Below are positions 23,128-34,675 of a stretch of 64,000 nucleotides of DNA, piece after piece. Numbering within the stretch: position 1 is the stretch's first letter; each line of letters starts with the position of its first letter. Source of the DNA: Larix kaempferi (taxonomy: Eukaryota; Streptophyta; Pinopsida; Pinales; Pinaceae); assembly GCA_027924585.1 (NCBI GenBank), contig BSBM01000964.1:2960001-3024000 (forward strand), read 5' to 3'. A model generated the notes under the pieces. The model ran no database searches, had not been told where the DNA came from, and saw only the letters and a program-made list of their open reading frames with translations. A program made the translations under genes and the position numbers.

Positions 23128-25641
23128 TCAAAGCTTTACATGTGGAAATTGATGCAGAATTTGAAGGAGTGGGTCCCCTATAGCATCCTCGGGTTGCATT
23201 CTGAGCCAGTGGCGCCTTCGGAGTTTCAGGGAGGATTGCATGGAAGGCTGTAGAAGAAGAAGAACCATATCAGCAATGTGAAAAGTGCACTTAGAATGGT
23301 GCCGATCAGCTTGTTGTTTCAGTCGAATTCTTTCCATGTGAAAATTGTCCTGCAGAATGAGAAGAAGTTGATCACGGTTTCGAAGAATTGAGTCAATTGC
23401 CTGAACTGGGGAGTTGCTGAAGGTGTATGGAAGAAGAATTGGCGGTGCCTATCCAAAGACTGCTTCATATGGTGTCCTTTGAGATGTGGTACTATACCAC
23501 TGGAGCGCTTCTAGGAAATCCATAGAAATAGTTGTCCAAATCTGTGGAGGGATGGGAAAGGGTTCGAGCAGTCCTGAAAGGAGGGTCGTTTCACCCTTGT
23601 TGACCTCAAAAGTATCACAGTCAACCACCATCCGTTGAATTGTCCTTTTGAGTCCCTTCCAAAAGAAGTTACATTGTTCGTGGTCATACATTTTGAGGAA
23701 CCTAGAGTGCCCTACTAATGAAGAAGCATGGAGTTCATAGAAATGATAGCCCCGTTGAATAGATTGCAACCAATTTGGAACAAGCAGAGAAATAGCTGTA
23801 AGAGAAACTGGGTCATCAAATGTGTGAGGAGGAGCATCTTCCACCATATTGTCCTTACCCTTCTGGTAAGTGGTCGCATAGTCATAACCCATGAGTTGGA
23901 TAACCCATTTCAGGTGTGCTATGGAGGAGACCCGTTGTTCTAGGAAAGTTTTCAGACTCTGGAGAGCAGTCTTGATGCAGAAATAATTCCCCAATAGGGA
24001 TGGCTACCACTTCTGTACTGTATGCAAAATAGCCATCATGTCCTGCTGAGATGTAGATGCAGCTAAATGCTTACCGGAAAGGTCTCGTGAAGGCGACAAG
24101 CCCACTGGTGCAACAAAGACACCTGCATATCTATCCAAGGAAGTAGTGGAGACCATTGGTGGGTGCATCTGAAGGGAATGGAGATGAGCAATGACACCAT
24201 GTGAATTCTTCTTAAGGATCTTTTCCAGGTGATGTGAGCTGATGATGCAGAGAGACCTTGGTTGTAATCCCATAATTTTGTGTTGTGTCCCATTGGCTAA
24301 AAACTGCATCCAAAGTTCAACAAAATCCCATAAGATGGGGCCAAGTGTGCGTAACCATTGAACACCCAAAACCACATCACATCTGCCTAAGGACAAGGCA
24401 AACATGTCAAAGCGTAGGTTATAGTCTTCCATAGAAATACACACATTGTGACACTTCCCCTTGCAAGGTAAGGTGCCCCCATTGGCAACCATGACTTCAA
24501 AGTTGGAGCAAAGATGGACAAAACAATCAGCCTGTTTGGCAATTCGAGGGTCAATGAAGTTATGAGTGCTACCATAATCAATGAGTATGGTAAGAGGGAG
24601 CTTCTTGAAGTATCCCCTGACTCGCATTGTTTGTGGGTTGGTGACGTTGGTTATAGCATGGAGAGAGATCTCGAGTGGGTCATCCTGAAATGGGGTGTCA
24701 ACAGGTGGGTTTTGAATGTCGACCTGATCATCTACTGTATCTGGAGCTTCTTCATCAAGTTCTGAGGCAGGAGAAGAATCCACATCCAAGAGATAGAGCT
24801 TTTGTTGAACACATCTATGTCCCCGAGTGAATTTCTCATCACAATTATAGCAAAGCCCCTTTTCTCTGCATGCTTGCATCTCTGTTTTAGACAAACGCTT
24901 GATAGGAGTTGGTCAAGGAGCCTGTGGTATAGGTGGTCATTGAGAACCCATATTTCAGAAGGGAACAAAAGTGGGCTTGGAGCGTTGTTGGGCTGCAATC
25001 TTGTCTTCTGCCAACTTATCCAACCCTAGGGATTCCATCATTGTGTTGGGACATAACATTTTGACCTCAGAGCGAATGGCATCCTTTAGACCACTGATAA
25101 AACAACTCGAGTAAAAGTCATCAGACAATCCTTCAGTGTGATTGGCTAGTTTCTCAAATTAGGTTTGATACTCTCTCACAGTGCCAATTTTTCGAAGTTT
25201 AGTGAGGGCTCCTATGAAGTCATCAAAAGCACTAGGACCAAATCATTGCAAAAGGAGCTGGCAAAAGTCTGGCCATTTTGGCTCTTCATGAGCCTTGATG
25301 TACCAACGGTACCATTGAAGAGCTTCCTGTTCCAAATGAAATGATGCAAGCGAAACTTTGTTGACATCAAAAGTATTATGCAGACTGAAATACTGTTCTG
25401 CATGATAGATCCATCCAGTTGGATCAGTACCATTGAAGCAATGAAAATCAAGCTTCGGACCATGAAAATTGTTGGAAGAAGAGAACCCATTGGCTGATGA
25501 AGACTCGGACTGCCGTTTGTTGTTCATAGATGAATGTTCAAGATGGAGGTTGAGAAATTTTTCATCCAGATCTTGGAGTTTGGCTTGGATGGCTGCAAGT
25601 GCGTCTTCTATGGTTTTTGCTCCTGCACGGGTGACAACCAT
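23128..25641 (-). pseudogene. fused gag-protease-RNaseH remnant-integrase remnant ORF, element B
   Basis: The frame from MVVTRAGA (ATG 25639-25641) to TGA 23128-23130 is 2,514 bp, exactly the length of the element A frame, and stays in one phase. Domains match A: gag, zinc knuckle CYNCDEKFTRGHRC, protease LIDYGSTHNFIDPRI (catalytic DSG changed to DYG), direct jump to the RNase H tail (QQDMMAILHTVQKW), altered integrase zinc site (CDTFEVNKGE), jump after ISMDFLEALQWY to QRTPYEAVF. Stops: TGA near 25,241 (CGA in A), TAA near 25,165, TGA 24937-24939 (same codon as in A), two other TGA codons close by, TAG at 24,004 (CAG in A) and TAG at 23,449. Confidence 0.85.
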
Positions 25642-26356
25642 AACCAGGAGTTTTTTTTTTTTTTGGTTGACTAGGTAGGAAAACAAAAACAGAAACTGCT
25701 TCAGTAAAGGAAAATCTAGACTTGGGAAAAAATCTGAAGGGTAATTGGGGTTTGACTAGGTTTTGGACAATGTCGAATAGACACGGAAGCAAAAATGAGG
25801 ATTTTAGAAGCGGGGTGAAAGAATGGGAAAATTTGGCAGAGGGGGACAAAGAAGCAGAATTCAGAAAGGAACTCTGTGGTAAAATTTGAAGGTGATTGGG
25901 TGAAATCTCAGGAAGTTATGGCAAACCCTAAAAATAGACAAATGTGGGATTTCAGGCTTTGGGAAGGGGAATTGGGGATAGGGTCCTCAGGAATGAAATA
26001 TACAGGGGTTTCACTTGGCCACCAATGCTGTCTGACGGCTTGCATATTGGGGTAGTACCCTTCACTCCACGGCTCAGGTAAAACTGATAACCGCTTTGCC
26101 ACAAATGACAGCTCTTGGTTTATCTCATGGGTGGGAACTAGTCAATCAGGTAGGGGTCGTTGCCCTTTTCATTGGCAGGTCCTCTCAATGGGCCAGCTAC
26201 TTCAGGTTTCCTGTGGTACTCCTCACAATGAGTTTTAGGTCTTATGCGCAAGTACTTCCCACAGTTAAGCGGATAGGGATTATTCCCAAATCCAAACCTA
26301 CAACAAATGCGAAAAAAAAAATTGGCAGAAATTTCACCCAACGAGCCCAAGAAAGT

Positions 26357-26368
26357 GCTCTGATACCA
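26357..26368 (-). other. primer-binding site of element B
   Basis: The minus strand reads TGGTATCAGAGC two bases inside the right LTR. Confidence 0.88.
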
Positions 26369-26370
26369 GA

Positions 26371-26818
26371 TGTGAAGCACCTGCAACAATTAATTAATAA
26401 GAATATGGGAAATGGAAGAAATAATAGCACTCAGAATCACTTTTATATTGATCATGGGCCACTTCGAGGGGGCAACCTCCTTTGAGCAAGCTCAATAGAA
26501 TTAACTTCACGGTGCCTTCATAGGCCTCAACACACACTTATATACTATGTCTAGGCACCAATACCATGGGTCAATACTATGTGTCAATACAAACCATGGG
26601 CTAATACAAACCATGGGCTAAGTCTAGGCGCCAATACTATGAGTCAAAACCATGGGCCAATATAAACTATGGATCAACAAAACTATGGACGACTTACAAA
26701 GCATGTGCGCCAACAACAATAACACAAACTACGGATGAACAAATACTACGGGATGACTTACAAAGCATATGCGTCCAACAACAATATACTAACAAAGTAA
26801 AGACATGGGTTCCTAACA
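26371..26818 (-). repeat. element B 5' LTR (right copy)
   Basis: It matches 22668-23098 with one additional internal repeat unit (AATACAAACCATGGGCTA). The AATGT duplication follows. Confidence 0.9.
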
Positions 26819-26823
26819 AATGT

Positions 26824-28990
26824 GTAATATTTAAATGTAGGCATGTTGTTTGATAAGAAGCAAAGTTTAATATTTAATTGTAGACATGTTATTTTTTAAG
26901 AAGAAGAGGTTGATGTATCATTACATATATATAAAAATATTACATTGAAGTGTTACGATTAAATTATAGTCTTTTTACTTAAAGAAAATGAGATGTGTCA
27001 TTATTTATATATAGATGTGTTATTTGAATAAGTAGAGAAGTTTACGATTAGAATATGGATATTCTATTTCAATAAAAGGAAGAGTTTATAGATGCATCAT
27101 TACAAATCTTATGGAGTATTTAACAATAAGTATGTATAAGATATCATGAGAAGATATGTGCTATATTCAATAAATAAATAGAAAGGTAGTCTAAGGTATT
27201 ATTGAATATATGCATCTTATTCAATAGGTGGAAAGGCTATAATTGTGAGGTTGGAATTATAGATTGTGGATAGGTCTTTATAATATAACTTTAGAATACA
27301 CATGCTATAAATGTAGAAAGGTCTTTACAATTGTTCATTGGAATAGTTCTTCCATTTATGTTAGACTTATGTGGATGTCATTTGAATAGTTAGTTAAACA
27401 TTTAAAAATTATTATAATGATCTTATACCTTTATTATGAGAATGGGTTTAGTTCCTTTTATTAGGTTAGATTATAAATGTGCTATATTCAATGAGTAGGA
27501 AAAGCCTACAAGGTTTTGATTGGTTTAGTGTTACGTGTCTCAAGTTTAAGGATCTATAAGTTATAGTTAGCCTTAGTAGAATTTCTTATGAGTACAAAAA
27601 AAAATAAAAAATCGCTTACTCAGGATGAGAGACTCTACATTTGGTATTTATTTATATTATTAGCAAATGAAGGAGACATGTTATTAAATACACATATTTT
27701 ATACACATTAAGAAAAGGGGACATAGGGATGTATCTTCCCTTAATAGGATTATAGAAGTAATACCATTCGTTTTGTGTACAAGAACTAGCATGCTATATT
27801 TTTAAGTCCTAGTAAAACTCCTTACATATGTATTCTTGATAGGATTTATCTAGTTAGGAATGAAGGAGTTATAGGCTACACCACAGTTTTAGAGAAAATT
27901 CCTTTATAATATTTCTTTTCATTTGAATGACCGATTGTAAACATTGTACTACTATTCTAGAAGAATGGGAAATGACCATGAAATAATTATGGGATCTAAA
28001 GAATTGTGTCCTTTACATAAATGGAATAAAATCATTTATAGTGTATCTCTAAGATAGATGTATAATAATTTTCAATTATGAAAAGGATGTATGAATCTTG
28101 AATGATGGATTTTTACTTCTTCTCCTTCGGCAAGGATACTTCCAGCTTCTCGAACAGGTTTGAATTATCCTCCACTAAATTTGCTAGTATGTAAGTTTGA
28201 ATGGTATTCAAGGTTCATATACTTTGATGAGGGGTTTTGCGTCAAGAATTTTATTGATTGGTTATAAATGCTTATTCTTTGAAATCGAGGCAATGGCTTC
28301 GCAGGTATGCACTACTAGTTTGTAATGATGCTTTGGATTGTGGAAAGAGAGAAGTTAAAGTTACATTGAATTATAGAATCTTAGCTGTACTTGAGTTAGG
28401 AAGAGGAGAAAACCTTACATAAATTTGTTTATAAAATTATCAAATCATACTTTTAGCTATACTAAGTAAATGGCACTCCAGTATTTAATTATACTTTGGA
28501 TTATGAAAAGAGAGAGGTTGCATGTAAGATAGTTTAGGAATTGATAAGGTATGTATTGAAGAACATAATTCGGAAGGGTAAATTCTTATTTTGAAATTCA
28601 AATATTGTTTCAAATATATGATAGTTATATGTAACCATAGAAAATGAAGAAATTGGGATAGAAGATTTTATTCCTTATGTGGGAATGTGTTAGTGCTTAA
28701 AGGATTTATATAAATGATATATTTATAGTTTTTTTGAATGAAAGGAATTTGTTATGGATGATATTTAAATTCGGTTGCAATTAATAGAGGATAGTTGTGG
28801 GGATTGCTACACTATGAAAGGTACGATTTAGTTATATTGTCAATTATGAGATATATACTTATATGATGGTAGAAAATAAGAAATGAAATTTTATTATCAA
28901 TTGTGGTTATGTTGAAGAAATGAGTGTGAAAAGAAAGTGAAAACTCACCATGGATGTACATGAGACTTAACTTCGAGACAAATTTTTTAA
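26824..28990 (+). other. element C internal region, right part, non-coding
   Basis: AT-rich, with loose tandem relics of the 100-bp unit near its start (repeated GATAAGAAG, GGCATGTT and TTTATATATA words). No coding domain in any frame. Confidence 0.6.
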
Positions 28991-29004
28991 TAAGAGGGAG
29001 TGTA
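28991..29004 (+). other. polypurine tract of element C
   Basis: TAAGAGGGAGTGTA immediately precedes the 3' LTR start TGTAATGTCC. The four bases TGTA next to the LTR leave the exact boundary uncertain by 4 bp. Confidence 0.65.
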
Positions 29005-29187
29005 TGTAATGTCCGCCTCGGTACTTTAATGGATTAGACTAATGAAGGCACTAGTTTGGAAGTGAACTAGATGAATAAAATACGATCCATGGAATTTACA
29101 TTGAATATTACTTTATGAAAAATATTGGATGATATATGCTAAAATGACTAAGAAACTAGGAAACGAAAGTGATTAGATGATATGCTC

Positions 29188-29640
29188 GTTTGACTGAGAT
29201 AAAATGACTGAATGTTAGATATGCTCAACTGATTGAGATAGAATGACTAAATGTTAGATATGCTCGACTGATTGGGATAGAATGACTAAATGTTAGATAT
29301 GCTTGACTAATTGAGATAGAATGACTGAATGTTAGATATGCTCAACTGATTGAGAGAGAATGACTGAATGTTAGATATGCTGGACTGATTGAGATAGAAT
29401 GACTGAATGTTAGATATGATTGATTGATTGAGATAGAATGATTGAATGGTAGAAATGCTCGATTGATTGAATGCTAGATATGCTTGACTGATTAAGATAT
29501 AATGACTGAATGTTAGATATGGTTGACTGATTGAGATAGAATGACTAAATGTTAGATATGATCGACTGATTGTGATAGGATGACTTAATGTTACATATGC
29601 TTGACTGATTGAGATAGAATGATGAATGATAGATATGTTT
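29188..29640 (+). repeat. 39-bp tandem array in element C 3' LTR
   Basis: About 11-12 degenerate units of the same 39-bp repeat as in the 5' LTR. One unit is truncated near 29,455-29,475. Confidence 0.88.
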
Positions 29641-30794
29641 TACTGATTGAGAGAAAATGATGAATCAAATCTATGCTCGACTGATTGAGATATTATGATG
29701 GATGATGAAATATTTCATAGTGTAGCGCTACTAATGTGCGCTTGAGTATGTGTGTGTGCAGTGACAGGTAAGACAATTTACCGACGGACCCACAAGGGAA
29801 TTATAGGAGTCATAAGAACGGAAAGAACACATAGGGGTACAACGATGGACTGTTGACCCTGAAATAGAAATCCACGCACGAGTAGGAAGACATTTCAGGT
29901 CACCCGGGGAAGCGTGTGCCGTACGGGTGAGGTCATAATGACTTGGTCGCGTATGATGAGTTGAGGGGTGCGTGATAAGGAGGATTTCATCCCTCAGCAT
30001 CCCTTAGTCTCCAAGAAAGTGTAGTTGGATGGTCGTGGTAAGATTCCCAATCGCTACGTAGTAGTCCCCATAAGAATAAAGAAAAGAAATTGTTGGAAGG
30101 GCCCGCTGAAGAGGTACCTAGACAAGAACAAGAGGAAAGAAAAGAAATTGTCGGAAAGGCCCGCCGAAGAGGTACCTAGATAAGAACAAGAAGAAAGAAA
30201 TTGAATTGTCAGAAGGGCCCACCGAAGAGGTACCTAGATAAGAACAAGAGGAAGAAATAAATCAATTGTATAAATGGAAATTTCACATAAGATTTAAGAA
30301 ACATTTTAATCCATTTTGTTTTGAAAGAGGAAAAATAATTAGAAATAAAATAGGAAATATTAATTAAAGAATTATTTGACTCTTACTTTTATTTTATGAT
30401 TTTGAAAAAAAATTTAGATTAGGTTGGAATTCTTTTATGAAAAAACTATTTTAAAATTATTTTTATGATTTTCTTTATATATATTTTGAAAAAAGAAATT
30501 TGAAATGAATTAAGTATTAATAAAAGAAATTACTTTTATTTTCATTTTATTATTTTGAAAATGGGAATTTGTAATAAAATAAATATTTTCTTTATTTTTT
30601 ATTTTTACTCATTATACTTTTAACACTTTTGGAAAAGAAGAACTAGATTGGAATTTTAAATATTTTTCCCTTTACTTATACTATATTATTTTTTAAAAGA
30701 AAAGATTCTAAATAAATTAGATAAATTATTTAAATAAAATATTTTCTTTTATAAAGGAAAAAGAAAAGAAAAGATTTGAGATGAATGAGAAAAT

Positions 30795-31215
30795 ATATTA
30801 AATTAAATAAGTTATGTGCATGTGAGGACACATGGCACAAAGACTCTTGTAACTTGAGAATAAATAGTAATAAAATATTAAATTAAATAAGTTATGTGCA
30901 TGTGAGGACACATGGCACAAAGACTCTTGTAACTTGAGAATAAATAGTAATAAAATATTAAATTAAATAAGTTATGTGCATGTAAGGACACATGGCACAA
31001 AGACTCTTGTAACTTGAAAATAAATAGTAATAAAAAATTAAATTAAATAAGTTATGTGCATCTGAGGACACATGGCACAAAGAATCTTGTAACTTTAGAA
31101 TAAATAGTAATAAAATATTAAATTAAATAAGTTATGTTCATGTGAGGACACATGGAACAAAGACTCTTGTAACTTGAGAAAAATAGTCATAAAATATTAA
31201 ATTAAATGATTTATG
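30795..31215 (+). repeat. 80-bp tandem array in element C 3' LTR (5 full copies)
   Basis: Units begin GTTATGTGCA (last GTTATGTTCA) at 30811, 30891, 30971, 31051 and 31131, an exact 80-bp period, with a degenerate sixth near 31,211. The difference from the 5' LTR (two full copies) is three units, 240 bp, which explains most of the 338-bp length difference between the LTRs. Confidence 0.92.
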
Positions 31216-31708
31216 TGCAAAGAAAGACACATGCCACATAGACTTTTGTTATAAAAGAAGGGAGGAGAAGGAGTAATGCATCTTTTGCTCCTTGGTGCTG
31301 GATGGGCACCAAAATCGAGAATTGATTTTATGGTTCTTGTGATTTGGGATTAGCTTGACCGAGGATTGGGAGATCTCAGCAGGAAGATTGCTAGTGTGTT
31401 CCTACGACCCGTTTAGCTCAGGGGTTTGGGGTGAAGGAGAGTAACCCCGACACGGTAGGGTGGTCAACCGAGGGGTTTCTTGGTAAAATAGACAAGGATG
31501 GAAGTGTCTCGGGGAAGATCCATGACCGTACATAAAAGGAATTCGTCAATGGCGTGCTCAACCACTGTCGAAAGGTATAATGTTCCATTTTTATGTACAA
31601 GTTGAGTTTATGAAATTTTATTTATGGTTCTATATTTGATTTTCAAGTTTTATCTAATCTTCATATGATGTTAGTTCTATTTTGGAAGTCTTTTTGGGGG
31701 ACCCTACA

Positions 31709-32818
31709 CTACTCCATTGATGAAGACTTTCCCTACCGCATCTTTGTGTACCATATAATTTGTTTTGTATCTTGGCATTAGAGACGGAGGTTTGGTACCC
31801 CCATACATTATGATAAATGTGCCTTCTAGGGTAAAGTAGAAATATCCATATTTGCAGATAATGACCATTGCATTGTCCGACAAATAATTGGGTACTTCAT
31901 TAAATATTAGCCAGTACATAGGAAATAAGAATTCCTCACAGATAAGCGTGTAGAAACTTGCATTCTTGTGGGCCCACATTATTTGATAATCCAAATATAG
32001 TGGGGTCTCAATCAGGACCCAACATCACCCCAATTTGTGGAATGGGTGTCTAATCAAGATGCAGTCAATCGGGTAGGAATACATATAGAACTCAGCTTTC
32101 TTCTGGGTCATCTGTCATTGGGATGTGGTTATCGTTGATGTCATACTTTCTGAGATAATTTCCTCCCAATTGGAGATGGTACCATGGGAGGCAATGAGAT
32201 ACATGAGGGGCACCCAACTGATCTTATAGATATTCCCATTCTCCCTCCCGAATATTCTGCTCAACATTAAAGCTATGATTCTGGATGGTTTTTTAAGATT
32301 CTCAGTATCATGTTCCCCACTTTCCTTTTGTCTTAGTTTCTTTCCGGGAACCATCATTTTCTTGGCATATTCAAAGTGATCTATATTTAATCCCTTACCC
32401 AGTCATCTGTCATCATAACTTTGGGAGGTGGCAATTTGTAAGTTCTGCTAATATGACCGGTTTGAAACAAAGTGAATCCTTCTCCACCCATCCCATCTAT
32501 GATCCTTGTGCCGACATCTACATGAGGTAAAATCCATCCAATAAATTTCGAACACAGGAAAAACTCTGGATGTGTGGAAACTTTATGGAGACCGAATCTT
32601 TTAATGTTTTGATACACCATCATTTCTTCCATGGATGCATATGGCACGTTCAGATATCAGATGAGGTGATATAGTTCACCCCTTTTATAATCAGGGATGA
32701 TCCTTGTTATTGCTTCGTTCTCCTCATATAATATTTCCATCGGAGTTTCTGGAACAACCTCAATGTCTGAATCTGATTCTACTACCTTGGTATTATGCTT
32801 GGAAGCTCTTCTTTGCAT
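31709..32818 (-). pseudogene. pseudogene J, N-terminal part (unknown)
   Basis: Unrecognised protein, the other half of J. A plausible start is ATG 32816-32818 (MQRRASKHNTKVVESD), followed by an acidic stretch and VPYASMEEMMVYQNIKRFG. A one-base frameshift near 32,393 moves the frame to that of 31,994-32,357. In-frame TGA codons lie near 32,660, 32,115 and 32,030. The segment before the insertion is rich in aromatic and aliphatic residues (MYWLIFNEVPNYL, KYGYFYFTLEGTF) and ends GKVFINGV at the target site. About 369 codons. No known catalytic motif is seen. Confidence 0.55.
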
Positions 32819-33778
32819 CTATGAATCCTAAGGTAAATAGAAAGATAATGTACAAAAATCAAATGTAAATACAAATGATTCCAAGTAGAACGATAATGAA
32901 CATAATACTCTAAAAATAAAATGAATATGTATAATTTATCTATATCGTTTACTAAAACAAAAAACAAAAAAAATCATACTTCCATGATGTCAAGTGTGTT
33001 TGGGTCTGAATAACTTGTTGTAAGGATCCCCTAAAGCAATGCCACTAATCTTAGTAATCAAACCTAAAAATTTACTTCGTTTAAGGATAGATGTTTTCGG
33101 TTTTTTGGATTGCAATTATTATTTTACCATCGATATCATACTGTCAAATGCTTGGTTCTTTTTCCCAAACTTTCTGTGCTATACTAGCTACCATTTTAAA
33201 CACCCCTGTCCATTATTTAAGCAGGGTAACTGATTTATTTGGATCTCAAAGATCCCAAAAAAATCTTCTCTAATAAGGGAAAATTAGTGGATCAAACAAA
33301 CTTCCAATGAAGAGGGCCACAAACAACTTCATATAACCACACTCTTGCGAAGCATTCCATCTTGATAGCTCACTTCTCACACTATTGGTCAAAGTTTTAT
33401 ATATCTCCGGGCTTGGTGGTCACTACCACTCACTCTAAAAGTATTTAGCCACCGCATGGGAGGATTTAAATGAACCACTTTTTCCTCCTATAGAAGGGTC
33501 CAAGAGTGGAAAAACCCGAGAGTGTGATGAATTAACGGTTACATGTTATCCTAGTGAGGCTTCCTAGGTTATCGCTTAATGAAGCTCTATATTAATGTAT
33601 CAAAATTTTACCCTATGATACCCTAAGTTAAATTCCCTCCCCGACCTAGAGTATTGACTTCATTGTTTCTACATGCTGCTAAAGATAAGGAATTTTTTCT
33701 CTTAACCCTTATCTAGACTAAGGAGGCAAGGTTCACCTAGGTTTACGGGGTTTTTCCTAATTCATATCCTCAATTACA
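32819..33778. other. unassigned flank upstream of J
   Basis: AT-rich; it may hold the promoter or an upstream intron of J. The opposite-strand frames at 33,039-33,273 lack domains. It ends at the target site of element I. Confidence 0.35.
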
Positions 33779-33783
33779 CATTA

Positions 33784-34496
33784 TGTGATATTTTAGAGAT
33801 TGGATCACTCAGCTGTAGAATACCTGACTAAAAATCACTCAAGAAGTGTAAAAAGAAGAAGTCAAAATGTTCATTCAATAATCACTCATACACAAGAAAC
33901 GACAAAAAATGTTGTATCATAGATCAACTGTAATCTAGCACTCTGAATAGTGAGTAATAACTGAATACAATTAAATGAATTCGAATTCCTCCTAAGGTCA
34001 TTCAAATTCTCCTCAATGTGTGGCTTGGATTACATTAGAGATATCATCCAATCAGTGATAGTAGTCATAAGTATTCAAAATTCAGACAAACGAGTCTAAC
34101 TGAGTCTAACTAGTGCATGTGGAAGAAATATAGGGAAGGAGACTCTAATGTGGGTGCATGAGTAGCTGTCAGTAGTCAGTATAGAGGATCTAGTCTCTTT
34201 GGAGGTCTATCTAAGTTGTTTAGTCAGTTAAACTAGTATTCAGTCCTCAGATCAAGGAACATATCCACTAATCATGGAACTAACTGAAGAATCTCCTAAA
34301 GAGGTGGAAGAGGGTGCACTTGTACTCCACTAATGAAAAAAAGGGTGAATCTGTGGCTAGGAGGGCTTGAACAAAGCAAAAACTGGCTCTCGGGGCTGAA
34401 AAACTGGGGACTAGGTGTTGGGAGGCTACCATACTGATGACTGGATGCATGAATTTACATGCAAATATAAAAAATGATGGAGAGAATATTCCAACA
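33784..34496 (-). repeat. element I 3' LTR (left copy)
   Basis: It matches 50578-51296. A polypurine tract (minus strand CAAGGGGA) abuts its right edge at 34497-34504. Confidence 0.9.
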
Positions 34497-34675
34497 TCCC
34501 CTTGCAATCTAAATTATGAGGAACAACTCAAGAAACTAATGGTAGGGCCCTAGTAACTAAGACCAAAGGTCACCCCGTACAATAATCTAAATAAATAAAA
34601 TGAGGAAAGAGGGAAAACCCAATTGGAATAAAGCCCCCCCTCAAGATATACTTTGATAGGATAATCAATCATGTA

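Larger units (their letters stand above)
22668..26818 (-). mobile_element. Gypsy element B, RT-less, nested in C
   Basis: Second member of the element A family. LTRs of 431 and 448 bp with TGTGAAGCAC...CCTAACA ends, perfect target duplication AATGT (22663-22667 and 26819-26823), PBS inside the right LTR, polypurine tract inside the left LTR. Its single ORF has the same in-frame loss of RT and integrase core as A. It sits inside element C, so it transposed after C did. Confidence 0.92.
17673..31708 (+). mobile_element. LARD-like LTR element C (no gag/pol)
   Basis: Two long LTRs (2,366 and 2,704 bp) with TG...CA ends and a perfect target duplication CTACT (17668-17672 and 31709-31713) define the element. 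A Met-tRNA PBS follows the left LTR and a purine tract precedes the right LTR, so it is transcribed on the plus strand. The internal region is about 4.8 kb once element B and one copy of B's target duplication are removed. It encodes no gag, protease, RT or integrase that I can recognise. This fits a large retrotransposon derivative (LARD) mobilised in trans. It landed inside the coding part of gene J. Confidence 0.88.
29005..31708 (+). repeat. element C 3' LTR
   Basis: It matches 17673-20038 and ends GGGGGACCCTACA before CTACT. It holds the 39-bp array (about 29,188-29,640), the 58-bp triplet (about 30,080-30,260), the 80-bp array and a TATA box at 31249-31258. Confidence 0.9.

Noticed and set aside
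33039-33273. Small plus-strand ORFs upstream of J
   Set aside because: Two overlapping frames without domains or initiation context.
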